Below, in pieces: positions 57,216 through 64,000 of a stretch of 64,000 nucleotides of DNA. Position numbers and translations under genes: made by a program. Source of the DNA: DAOTVC01 sp034437215 (GTDB taxonomy: Bacteria; Chloroflexota; Anaerolineae; B4-G1; SLSP01); contig DAOTVC010000078.1 of assembly GCA_034437215.1 (NCBI GenBank), positions 24,536 to 88,535 of the forward strand, in the 5' to 3' direction. The notes under the pieces were generated by a model. The model had not been told where the DNA came from. It worked only from the letters and a program-made list of their open reading frames with translations, and did not search any database. Numbering within the stretch: the stretch's first letter is position 1; each line of letters begins with the position of its first letter.

Positions 57216-57228
57216 GGCATATAATTCC

Positions 57229-57256
57229 ATTATAGTGATAAGCAGAGGGGGGACAA
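57229..57256 (-). promoter_or_regulatory. Promoter of the triple-repeat lipoprotein gene
   Basis: Minus-strand TTGTCC (57256-57251), 16-bp spacer, TATAAT (57234-57229). Confidence 0.75.
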
Positions 57257-57311
57257 CCTATCAGGAATTTTGTAACTTACCCACCCCATTTCCTAGATAG
57301 TAATTTTGCAG

Positions 57312-57340
57312 TTGCCGCCCACCATTTCCCGTGCTATAAT
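57312..57340 (+). promoter_or_regulatory. Promoter of the 57369 gene
   Basis: TTGCCG (57312-57317), 17-bp spacer, TATAAT (57335-57340) preceded by TGC, so an extended -10. It predicts a leader of only about 20 nt. Confidence 0.75.
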
Positions 57341-57368
57341 GAGGCAGACCACATTATGGAAAACAACG

Positions 57369-57794
57369 ATGGCTAAACGTTCGATTAACTTTTTACCCTC
57401 AGCTCAGGTCCGTCAGATGCAGAAACTTGCCGAACGGGCCAGAGTGAGCCTGAGCCGTTTCGCCGGCGTTGAGGTGGAGTATAACGCTGTCGGACTGCAG
57501 ATGTTGGACGAGTGGATCGATCGTCACGTCCGCCAATTCCCCGAACCCTCCAGTGACGTCCTCACCATCTGGGGCGCCTTCCTCGGGGAGGTCTTCCGAG
57601 ACCGCTACAATGGAGAGTGGGCCGTCGACAGCAGCCAACGCAAACCCCGCCTGGGCATCCTCTGCCCCAAGCCCGAAAAGGGGCTGGTCTTCGTCGACAT
57701 CATGGAGCAGATGAAACGCCGCGTCAAGGAGGGGATGGCGGAGTCCTTGACCTACTACTACACCCTGAAAGGGATCGAGATCAAGACCGGTTGA
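57369..57794 (+). CDS. Uncharacterised 141-aa cytoplasmic protein
   Basis: MAKRSINFLPSAQVRQMQ begins after a TATAAT promoter. The middle segment LTIWGAFLGEVFRDRYNGEWAVD resembles DUF3806-type proteins (LGAYLGE-V-GG-W), and the end KRRVKEGMAESLTYYYTLKGIE is helical. No membrane segment or signal. No clear partner nearby; the O-antigen-ligase-like gene 180 bp downstream has its own promoter. Start chosen at 57369 because it is closest to the promoter; a frame-open extension upstream includes the promoter itself. Function unknown. Confidence 0.75.
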   Translation: MAKRSINFLPSAQVRQMQKLAERARVSLSRFAGVEVEYNAVGLQMLDEWIDRHVRQFPEPSSDVLTIWGAFLGEVFRDRYNGEWAVDSSQRKPRLGILCPKPEKGLVFVDIMEQMKRRVKEGMAESLTYYYTLKGIEIKTG

Positions 57795-57936
57795 TACCGC
57801 GTGTCTCCCCCACGCTGCGAAGGCTCTCGAGTGGCTCGAGGAGTTGCGTTTTGTTTCTAGGCAAGCCTCATGCAGCTTGTACTCCGCGAGAGTCGGCACG
57901 ACAAGGCGCAGGGCAAAGCCCACGATCAGAAAACCC

Positions 57937-57973
57937 TTGACGCCCCCCCTCCCCCCGGTATAATCCGCAGCGT
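57937..57973 (+). promoter_or_regulatory. Promoter of the O-antigen-ligase-like gene, near-leaderless
   Basis: TTGACG (57937-57942), 16-bp spacer, TATAAT (57959-57964). The ATG is at 57974, so the leader can be at most a few bases and there is no Shine-Dalgarno. Confidence 0.8.
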
Positions 57974-59464
57974 ATGGATAACTGGCGCGCGTCTCTGCAC
58001 GATCTCATCGAGGTCACCCCCCTGCGGTGGGTCCTCCACTCCCGCCACGGCTGGCTCAGGGCCCTCTTTGGCCTGCTGCTGACCGCGGGGCTGGCGGTGG
58101 GCTGCGGCTGGCTGCTGGCAGAGGTGGGCGTCCTCCCCGTGGCAGCCCTGCTCCTCGCCCTGGGCGTGGCCCTCTGGATGCTCGTCGACATCGAGGTCGC
58201 CTATTGGGCCGTCATCGGCATCGTCACCCTCCTGCCCTTCGGCTCCCTGCCCTTCAGCATCGGCTTCACCCCCACCTTCCTCGACCTGGCGCTCCTGGGT
58301 CTCTTCTTCGTCTGGCTGGCGCCCATCGCTCTCGGCCAGCAGCGCCTGGATCTCATCGCCACCCCCCTCGGCCTGCCCATCCTCCTCTTCGCCCTCCTGG
58401 CCGTCGGCGCCTTCGTCGCCGGCCTCTCCCACGGCGCCCTCACCGCCTACCTCATCCGCCATTTCGCCGAGATCCTCCTCAGCATCGCCCTCTTCTTCCT
58501 CGTCGTCAACAGCGTCCGCAGCCGGGACCGGCTGACGCGCCTCACCCGCTTCCTGCTCCTCTGTGCGGGCGCGGCGGCGGCCCTCGGCATCCTCCTCTAC
58601 GTCATCCCCGAGGAGACCGCCATGCGCGCCCTCTCGGCCCTGGGACGCTTCGGCTATCCCACCGGCCCCGGCGTCATCTGGCACATCCGCGACGATCCCG
58701 AACTCATGCAGCGGGCTACCTCCACCTCCGTACATCCCAACATCCTCGGCAGCCTCCTCAACCTCTCCCTCGTCCTGGCGACCCCCCAGCTCTTCGCCAA
58801 GCGCCCCATCATCAAACGCAGCGTCCTCCTTCCCCTGCTGGGCCTCATCGGCCTGGGCCTCGTGCTGACCATCTCCCGCGGCTCCATGGTGGGCGCCGCC
58901 GTGGGCGTCTTCGTTCTCGCCGCGCTGCGTTACCGCAAACTCCTGCCCCTCATGGCCCTCGCCCTCGTCCTCGTCCTCGTCCTACCGTGGACCCAGGAGC
59001 TCCTCGGCCACTTCATCGAGGGCGTGCAGGGAGCGGATCTCTCCACCAAGATGCGCTTCGGCGAGTACAAGGACGCCCTCATCCTCATCCGCCGCTACCC
59101 CCTGCTGGGCGTGGGCTTCGCCGGCGCCCCCGACATCGACATCTACGTCGCCGTCGCCAACATCTACCTGCTCATCGCCGCTCAAATGGGGTTGGTGGGT
59201 CTGGCGGGCTTCCTCCTCGTCATCGGCATCCTCCTCGCCCGCTTCTGGCGCCACCGCAACCACACCGCGCCCTTCCCCCGCCTGGAGCCCCTCTGGTTCG
59301 GCTACCACGCGGCGGTCATCGGCGGTCTGGTCGGCGGCGTCTTCGATCACTACTTCTTCAGCCTCGACTTCCACCACTCCGTCACCATCTTCTGGCTCTT
59401 CCTGGGGCTGGCGACCGCCACCACCGAGATCCTCGAAAGGCGCCTGGCGCAGGAGGCTGCGTGA
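57974..59464 (+). CDS. O-antigen ligase/polymerase-like membrane protein (Wzy_C)
   Basis: 496 residues with about twelve membrane helices and the large extracytoplasmic loop of the O-antigen ligase family. The conserved TSTSVHPNILGSLLNLSL and LTISRGSMVGA, and RRYPLLGVGFAGAP with later VANIYLLIAAQMGLVGL, match Wzy_C. Such proteins polymerise or attach surface glycans. Its stop overlaps the next gene start (GTGA). With manC at 35383 it points to surface polysaccharide production. A very long Pro/Arg-rich frame on the same strand is a GC-driven shadow. Confidence 0.9.
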   Translation: MDNWRASLHDLIEVTPLRWVLHSRHGWLRALFGLLLTAGLAVGCGWLLAEVGVLPVAALLLALGVALWMLVDIEVAYWAVIGIVTLLPFGSLPFSIGFTPTFLDLALLGLFFVWLAPIALGQQRLDLIATPLGLPILLFALLAVGAFVAGLSHGALTAYLIRHFAEILLSIALFFLVVNSVRSRDRLTRLTRFLLLCAGAAAALGILLYVIPEETAMRALSALGRFGYPTGPGVIWHIRDDPELMQRATSTSVHPNILGSLLNLSLVLATPQLFAKRPIIKRSVLLPLLGLIGLGLVLTISRGSMVGAAVGVFVLAALRYRKLLPLMALALVLVLVLPWTQELLGHFIEGVQGADLSTKMRFGEYKDALILIRRYPLLGVGFAGAPDIDIYVAVANIYLLIAAQMGLVGLAGFLLVIGILLARFWRHRNHTAPFPRLEPLWFGYHAAVIGGLVGGVFDHYFFSLDFHHSVTIFWLFLGLATATTEILERRLAQEAA

Positions 59465-60462
59465 CCTTCAGGCGCCTCCTCCCGGTGGCCCTTCTCTCTC
59501 TGGCAGTTCTCGTGGCGGGCTGCGCCCCGCAGGTCGCCCCCCAACCCGGTCGGCTCTACGTCCTCCGGCGGGTGGAGGGTAGTTGGGCGCTCACCGAGAT
59601 CGACCTGGAGGGGCAATCCCCACGCCTCCTGCTCCCCGATGTGCGCGGCTACGCCCCCGGCCCCACCGCCTTCGCCGTCGTGACGGAGGACGGGGTCCTC
59701 GCCCTCTGGGACGGCGGAAACCTGCGCGAGCTCTATACCTGCGTCGTCCCCTGCCACGACCTGGCCTGGTCCGCCGACGGGCGCTACCTGGCCTGGACGG
59801 AGGGCGAGTACGGCGCGCTGGAGGCCCGCGTCCTGGCGCTGCGCGCCCGCGAAGTCACCGACCTGGGCGCCGCCACCGCCCGCCCCACGTGGTCCCCCGC
59901 GGGGGCGCGCCTGGCCCTCCCCACCCCCGAGGGACTCCTCTTCTGGGAGCCGGGCGACGCCTCCCCGACCCTGCCCCTCTCCCTGGAGGGCCCGGTCAGC
60001 TGGTCTCCCGACGGCAACCGGCTGGCGGCCCTCCTGGCGCCCGGCGGCACCCCCGTCCTCGTCGAGCCGGAGGTAGGGCTGCCCCAGCCCCGGGGCACCT
60101 TCACCGCGGCCCTGCGCTTCAGCGCCGTGGCCTGGCGCCCCGGCGGCGAGAGCCTGGCCCTGCTGGGCCAGCGCTTCAACCCGCCCGAGCACGATCACGA
60201 CCTCCCCCACGACGACCGTCCCGGTGCGGAGAGCGTCGGCCCGCAGCCCTGGCTCCTCGACCCGGCGGGCGCCCTCGCCGCCCTGCCCGGCGACCCCTCC
60301 GCTGCCTTCGCCCGCCCCGTCTGGTCACCCGACGGGCGCTACCTGGCCCTCGTCCGCCTGCCGGTAGAGGCCCCAGGCCCCGAGGTCTGGGTCGTCGACG
60401 TGGACGCCGACGAGGTCGTCCTGCGCGTCCCCGACACCGCCCTCCCCGCCTGGGGCCACTGA
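59461..60462 (+). CDS. Beta-propeller lipoprotein
   Basis: 333 residues from the GTG at 59461, which overlaps the previous stop by 4 nt. Signal with lipobox VAGC (Cys20 region) follows. The rest is a propeller of the WD40/TolB type, with repeats such as HDLAWSADGRYLAWTEG, RPTWSPAGARLALPT, VSWSPDGNRLAAL and VWSPDGRYLALV. A His/Asp-rich segment (PEHDHDLPHDD) sits between blades and could bind metal. Coupled to the O-antigen-ligase-like gene, so it probably works in the same surface-glycan process. Confidence 0.85.
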   Translation: MTFRRLLPVALLSLAVLVAGCAPQVAPQPGRLYVLRRVEGSWALTEIDLEGQSPRLLLPDVRGYAPGPTAFAVVTEDGVLALWDGGNLRELYTCVVPCHDLAWSADGRYLAWTEGEYGALEARVLALRAREVTDLGAATARPTWSPAGARLALPTPEGLLFWEPGDASPTLPLSLEGPVSWSPDGNRLAALLAPGGTPVLVEPEVGLPQPRGTFTAALRFSAVAWRPGGESLALLGQRFNPPEHDHDLPHDDRPGAESVGPQPWLLDPAGALAALPGDPSAAFARPVWSPDGRYLALVRLPVEAPGPEVWVVDVDADEVVLRVPDTALPAWGH

Positions 60463-60563
60463 ACAGACCTTGGAGCGCTTTGCGAAGAAGTCACTCATAC
60501 CCGATCCTCAAGGCGAGCAAGGTTGGATGCGCACGAGATCCCATGGAGAAGAGCCTTCATCTC

Positions 60564-60603
60564 TGGATTTTTGCGCGCTGCGGATGCAGCGCGCAAAAAT
60601 CCA
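60564..60603. repeat. Long perfect hairpin (GGATTTTTGCG type)
   Basis: An 18-bp perfect stem (60564-60581 with 60586-60603) with loop GGAT, ends TGGATTTTTGCGCGCTGC. Same plan as 22867 and 61999 but different arms. Confidence 0.75.
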
Positions 60604-60614
60604 ATAACAGATTT

Positions 60615-60650
60615 CCCCTCCCCACGGCGCGTAGCGCCGAAGGGGAGGGG
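60615..60650. repeat. CCCCTCCCC hairpin element
   Basis: CCCCTCCCC pairs with GGGGAGGGG, enclosing CGGCGC / GCGCCG around GTA. It resembles dispersed palindromic units; no second copy was found in the window. Confidence 0.65.
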
Positions 60651-60741
60651 GTGCAGGGGGTGGGGCCACACTTCCCAAAACGCAGCTCATGTCCGTGCAC
60701 AAGTAGATACCGACGTCCCAGCGCTGCACTCCAGCTTCCAT

Positions 60742-60769
60742 TTGCCACATTCTCCCCTTCGAGTATACT
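60742..60769 (+). promoter_or_regulatory. Promoter of dnaN
   Basis: TTGCCA (60742-60747), 16-bp spacer, TATACT (60764-60769), about 40 nt before the start codon. Confidence 0.75.
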
Positions 60770-60808
60770 GAGAGAAACTTCCAAGTTACAAACGCTCAGG
60801 AGGCCCGC

Positions 60809-61927
60809 ATGAAACTCTCTTGCCTGCAGGAAAACCTCGCCAAAGGTCTGAGCATCGTGGGGCGGGCCGTCCCCTCACGTACGACCATGCCCATTCTCGG
60901 CAACGTCCTCATGGCGACGGACCACGGACAGCTCAAATTGGCAGCTACCAATCTGGAACTCAGCGTCGTCCACTGGGTCGGAGCCCGGGTGGAGACCGAC
61001 GGGGCGCTCACCGTCCCGGCCCGCAACTTCATCGACCTGGTGAACTCCCTGCCGCCCGATCAGGTCGACCTGAACATGGAGGAGGAGACCCTCTCCCTCA
61101 ATCTGCACTGCGGCAGCGTCACCGCCAGCTTCCGGGGCATCTCCGCCGAGGAGTTCCCCGTCGTGCCCGAAGCCGAGGAGGGCAACGGCATCGCCGTTGA
61201 AGCGGGCGACCTGCGCGACGCGCTGGAGCAGGTCACCTTCGCCGCCTCCACCGACGACAGCCACCCCGTCCTCACCGGCGTCCTCGCCGAGTTCGAAGGG
61301 GAGACGCTGACCTTCGCCGCCGCCGACGGCTTCCGCCTCTCGGTGCGCCACGTGCCCCTCGTCCACCCCGTCAGCGAGCCCTTCAGCGTCATCATCCCGG
61401 CCCGTGCCCTCTCGGAGCTCATGCGCATCCTGGGAGAGCAGGAGGAGCCGGTGCAGATCGCGACGACGCAGACCCACAACCAGACCCTCTTCCAGCTGAA
61501 GGACACCGTGCTCAACACCCAGCTCATCGACGGGAACTTCCCCGACTACCGGCGCATCATCCCCCAGGGCCACCAGACGGAGGTGGTGCTGGGCCGCGAG
61601 GAGTGGCTGCAAGCCTGCAAGCGGGCCGCCATCTTCGCCCGCGACGTGGCGAACATCGTCCGGCTCGACGTCGAGCCCGGCGAGGTGGTCGTTGCGGCGA
61701 ACTCCACCGAATCGGGCCAGGGCGAGACCCGTCTGAGCGCCAGCATCGACGGCAACCCCCTGGAGATCGCCTTCAACGTCCGCTTCCTCATCGACGTCCT
61801 CTCCGCGCTGGACAGCCCCCAGGTCGCCCTCACCCTCAACACCGCGACCAACCCGGGGGTCATCAAGGCCGTGGGCGACGAGAACATCTTCACCCACGTC
61901 ATCATGCCCATGCACCTGGGCAGGTAA
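60809..61927 (+). CDS. dnaN: DNA polymerase III sliding clamp (beta subunit)
   Basis: Ring-forming processivity factor. 372 residues, three repeated clamp domains: MKLSCLQENLAKGLSIVGRAVPSRTTMPIL starts domain 1; ATNLELSV and the loop FRGISAEEFPVVPE follow; domain 2 has TFAASTDDSHPVLTGV; domain 3 ends with the C-terminal hydrophobic pocket segment HVIMPMHLGR. Normal length. CAGGAGG precedes the ATG. dnaA is not adjacent, so this is a relocated dnaN or the origin is arranged differently. Confidence 0.97.
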   Translation: MKLSCLQENLAKGLSIVGRAVPSRTTMPILGNVLMATDHGQLKLAATNLELSVVHWVGARVETDGALTVPARNFIDLVNSLPPDQVDLNMEEETLSLNLHCGSVTASFRGISAEEFPVVPEAEEGNGIAVEAGDLRDALEQVTFAASTDDSHPVLTGVLAEFEGETLTFAAADGFRLSVRHVPLVHPVSEPFSVIIPARALSELMRILGEQEEPVQIATTQTHNQTLFQLKDTVLNTQLIDGNFPDYRRIIPQGHQTEVVLGREEWLQACKRAAIFARDVANIVRLDVEPGEVVVAANSTESGQGETRLSASIDGNPLEIAFNVRFLIDVLSALDSPQVALTLNTATNPGVIKAVGDENIFTHVIMPMHLGR

Positions 61928-61952
61928 CGAACGTAGAGTTATAGCCCCACTA

Positions 61953-61994
61953 CCCGCACCCTCCCCGGCGCGCCGGGGAGGGTGCGGGTGTTTT
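61953..61994 (+). terminator. Terminator of dnaN
   Basis: A 36-nt perfect palindrome (CCCGCACCCTCCCCGGCG and its complement, effectively no fixed loop) followed by TGTTTT. Confidence 0.85.
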
Positions 61995-61998
61995 GATG

Positions 61999-62033
61999 GG
62001 TTCTTGCGCTCCGCTGCGCGGAGCGCAAGAACC
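61999..62033. repeat. Long perfect hairpin (GGTTCTTGCG type)
   Basis: A 16-bp perfect stem GGTTCTTGCGCTCCGC (61999-62014) with 62018-62033, loop TGC. Immediately after the dnaN terminator. Confidence 0.75.
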
Positions 62034-62205
62034 GGCATCAGGCCCCGCTCTTCGATGTACACTGACATCTACAACCCCCAGAGTCACCCCGGAGACTAAA
62101 CGCGGCAAAAATCCGAAGTTGTTGTACACTCTGAACGTTACGTGAATCTCGAGAGGCGGAACGTCCGAACAGGGGGAGATAAATTATCCTATCCAAGGAG
62201 ATTCG

Positions 62206-63093
62206 ATGAACCAACTGCAGCAGATCGACGTCGCCGGACACCGCATCGCCGTCCGCCCCCTCAACGCCGAGGAGAGCTCCGGTCCCCCCATCTTCCTCAT
62301 CCACGGCATCACCGCCTCCCTCTACTTCTGGATCCACGACCTCTTCGCCCCCTTCGCGCCCTACGGCCCCTGCTACGCCCTGAGCCTGCCCGGTCACTAC
62401 CCCGCCGCCTTTCCCGAGGGCTTCAAGCGGGAGGAACTGACCGCAGAGAGGCTCGCCCACGTGCTCGACGAGGCCATCCGCCGCGTCGTGGGCGAGCGTC
62501 CCGTCGTCCTCGCCGGCCACTCCACGGGCGGCTTCGCCGCGCTGGACATCGCGGCTCACTTTCCTGAGCGCGCCCACCGGGTCGTCAGCATCTCGGGCTT
62601 CGCCCACGGGCGCTGGACGGGCCTCCTGGGCTTCAACCAGCGTCTCGCGCGCACGGGCGTCGGCGGTCTGCTCTTCCGGCTCCTCTACGAGCTGAACCGG
62701 GTAACGCGGCGCGGTCAGCTGGCCTCCTGGCGGGTCTACGTCGCCAGCGCCCGGCGCCTCTTCGCCTATCCTCACATCGACGAGGTCTTCAACGACTGCT
62801 ACCCCGCCTTCAAGCGCCTGGACCTGCGCGCGATGACCCACTACTTCGCCACCATGCCCGACATCGACATTGCACCTCTGCTCGAGCGCATCCAGGCCCC
62901 CACCCTCGTGGTGGTGGGCAAGAAGGATCCCATCGTGCCCCCCGCCCAGGCCTCGCTCATCGCCGAGCGGGTGCCCCACGCCACGCTGGTGGAGGTGGAG
63001 GGCGTGGGTCACCTCCCCTTCTTCGAAGCCCCCGCCGACTACCGTCGGGCCGTCGAGCCCTGGCTCGCAGCCCATCTGGGACGACAGGCCTGA
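62206..63093 (+). CDS. Alpha/beta hydrolase
   Basis: 295 residues. FLIHGITASLYFW (oxyanion region), nucleophile Ser in LAGHSTGGFAAL, Asp in VGKKDPIVP and His in GVGHLPFFE complete the catalytic triad. No lid sequence identifies the substrate; esterase, lipase or C-C hydrolase are possible. CCAAGGAG precedes the ATG. It is followed by a short-chain dehydrogenase gene 57 nt later; the two may act on the same compound. Confidence 0.9.
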   Translation: MNQLQQIDVAGHRIAVRPLNAEESSGPPIFLIHGITASLYFWIHDLFAPFAPYGPCYALSLPGHYPAAFPEGFKREELTAERLAHVLDEAIRRVVGERPVVLAGHSTGGFAALDIAAHFPERAHRVVSISGFAHGRWTGLLGFNQRLARTGVGGLLFRLLYELNRVTRRGQLASWRVYVASARRLFAYPHIDEVFNDCYPAFKRLDLRAMTHYFATMPDIDIAPLLERIQAPTLVVVGKKDPIVPPAQASLIAERVPHATLVEVEGVGHLPFFEAPADYRRAVEPWLAAHLGRQA

Positions 63094-63150
63094 AGAGATG
63101 CTCCTGATCCCGGTTCCCCAGTCCCTTGTCCCTTTACCTGGAAAGAGACC

Positions 63151-64000
63151 ATGACTCAACGCTCCCCCTTAATCCACAGCGGCAACCTGGAAGCGGACGC
63201 CCTCGCAGGCCGGGTCGCCATCGTGACCGGCGCCGGGCGCGGTATCGGCTTCGAGGCGGCCCGTTCCCTCGCCCTGCTGGGCGCCCACGTCGTCATCGCC
63301 GAGGTCGACCGCCGCACGGGCCCGGAAGCCGCCCGGCGCATCGCCGCCGAGTGCGGTGCGGGCAGCGCGACCTTCGTCCGCACCGACGTGGGCAGCGAGC
63401 GCAGCGTCCACCGCCTCGCCCGGCGGGTGCTCGGATCGCAGGGGCGGGTGGACGTGGTCGTGAACAACGCCACCCTCACCCCCATGGGCGCCGTACCCGA
63501 CGTCCCCATCGGGAAATGGGACGCCAGCTACCGCGTGAACCTCCGCGGTCCCGTGCTCCTGGCGCAGGCCCTCCTACCCGGCATGGTGGAGCGGGGAAGC
63601 GGCGTCTTCGTCTGCGTCTCCTCCGTGGGCGAGGCCTACATGGGCGCCTACGAGACCTTCAAGGCGGCCCAGGTCCATCTGGGACACACCCTCGCCGCCG
63701 AGCTCGAGGGGAGCGGCGTCGTCGCCTTTACCGTCGGGCCGGGGTTGGTGCGCACCCCCGGAGCCGAAGCTGGCATCGCCGCCCTGGCTCCCCTCTACGG
63801 CAAGAGCGTGGAGGAGTTCTATGCCATGAGCGCCGACCAGATCATCTCTGTGGAGGAGGCGGGGGCCGGCTTCGCCGCCGCCGTCGCCCTGGCGGAGCAC
63901 TTTCAGGGCCAGGAGATCGGCTCACGCCAGGCGCTGATCGCCGCCGGCATCCCCCTCTCCGAGGAAGGGGCGTCCGGGGCGACCCTGAGCGAGGAGGAGC
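63151..64000 (+). CDS. Short-chain dehydrogenase/reductase, partial (runs off the window end)
   Basis: The ATG at 63151 opens a frame that is still open at the last base (at least 283 residues). Rossmann motif VAIVTGAGRGIGFEAARSL, then the structural VVNNA, and the catalytic SVGEAYMGAYETFKAAQ with Ser in CVSSVG and YxxxK in YETFK. NAD(P)-dependent oxidoreductase with unknown substrate. The sequence continues past the usual 250 residues into a Ser/Glu-rich part, so a C-terminal fusion or extension is expected beyond the window. Confidence 0.9.
   Translation, partial: MTQRSPLIHSGNLEADALAGRVAIVTGAGRGIGFEAARSLALLGAHVVIAEVDRRTGPEAARRIAAECGAGSATFVRTDVGSERSVHRLARRVLGSQGRVDVVVNNATLTPMGAVPDVPIGKWDASYRVNLRGPVLLAQALLPGMVERGSGVFVCVSSVGEAYMGAYETFKAAQVHLGHTLAAELEGSGVVAFTVGPGLVRTPGAEAGIAALAPLYGKSVEEFYAMSADQIISVEEAGAGFAAAVALAEHFQGQEIGSRQALIAAGIPLSEEGASGATLSEEE

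Larger units (their letters stand above)
60463..60808. other. Intergenic region before dnaN with two palindromic elements
   Basis: About 345 bp with no gene. It holds two long hairpins (listed separately) and the dnaN promoter. No DnaA-box cluster or AT-rich unwinding element was found, so it does not look like a replication origin. Confidence 0.7.

Noticed and set aside
58027..60462. A continuous 811-codon frame on the plus strand
   Set aside because: It is rich in Arg, Pro and His, has no domain, and runs in a shifted frame across the O-antigen-ligase-like gene; only its last 333 codons (from 59461) coincide with a real gene. Long open frames are expected from the GC-rich codon pattern.
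60463..60808. Replication origin next to dnaN
   Set aside because: No dnaA gene, no DnaA-box cluster (TTATCCACA-like) and no AT-rich element; rpmH at the other end of the window is also not beside dnaA.

Overview
The window is one contiguous, gene-dense, GC-rich bacterial chromosome segment. Gene content suggests a member of the Chloroflexota, probably Anaerolineae-like: many short uncharacterised lipoproteins and beta-propellers, no sign of outer-membrane genes, a minCDE-rodA operon, folate-dependent TrmFO, a YabE/RsmA pair and GH13 enzymes. This placement comes from gene recognition only; no database search was possible. No rRNA, phage, transposase or cas gene was seen.

Layout. 1-3.5 kb, minus strand: rpmH-rnpA-yidD followed by a PQQ-repeat lipoprotein, a tRNA-Arg(TCT), and an uncharacterised two-gene operon. 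3.6-5.4 kb, plus: a DUF2007 protein and trmFO. 5.4-12.9 kb, minus: a stress block with an HtrA-like lipoprotein protease, UspA, a DnaJ/CbpA protein, GrpE, DnaK and a GH13 amylase. 13.9-18.3 kb, plus: minC-minD-minE-rodA, then gltX. 18.4-22.7 kb, minus: a LysM protein, ferritin, RsmA, a YabE-like 3D-domain protein and the small SRP RNA. 22.7-23.8 kb is a decay zone with hairpins, a 123-bp inverted-repeat element, an internally deleted MFS gene and a two-repeat CRISPR-like array. 23.9-24.2 kb, plus: an FmdB zinc ribbon. 24.2-34 kb, minus: a propeller protein, GH13 and MFS genes, then mutS2, cvpA and topA. 34.5-35.3 kb, plus: a cupin and a HIT protein. 35.4-41 kb, minus: manC, an HD-domain gene, dprA, rimM, khpA, rpsP and ffh. 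41.3-44.3 kb, plus: a class A penicillin-binding protein. 44.5-50.9 kb, minus: DUF211, a P-type cation ATPase, a Nudix protein, pyrimidine-nucleoside phosphorylase and DegV. 51.1-54.3 kb, plus: a single-domain response regulator, a Mog/MoaB protein, the bifunctional NAD(P)HX repair enzyme and a membrane protein. 54.4-57.2 kb, minus: a flavodiiron protein, a half-size EamA transporter and a triple-repeat lipoprotein. 57.4-64 kb, plus: an unknown protein, an O-antigen-ligase-like protein, a propeller lipoprotein, dnaN, an alpha/beta hydrolase and a short-chain dehydrogenase cut by the window end.

Functional groupings. SRP RNA and Ffh are both present and form the core of the signal recognition particle. 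MinCDE, RodA and the class A PBP cover division-site placement and wall synthesis. DnaK, GrpE, DnaJ and HtrA cover proteostasis. MutS2, DprA, TopA and DnaN cover DNA maintenance.

The most notable non-coding content is a set of dispersed intergenic elements: a 123-bp element with 12-bp terminal inverted repeats (2 copies), a 84-100-bp element built around a GTGAAAC palindrome (2 copies), a 132-bp element with 14-bp ends, and long hairpins with different arm sequences that still pair. There are also terminator-like hairpins in the leaders of rpmH, dnaK and topA, and two genes (minC and the O-antigen-ligase-like gene) whose -10 box sits so close to the start codon that their mRNAs should be leaderless.
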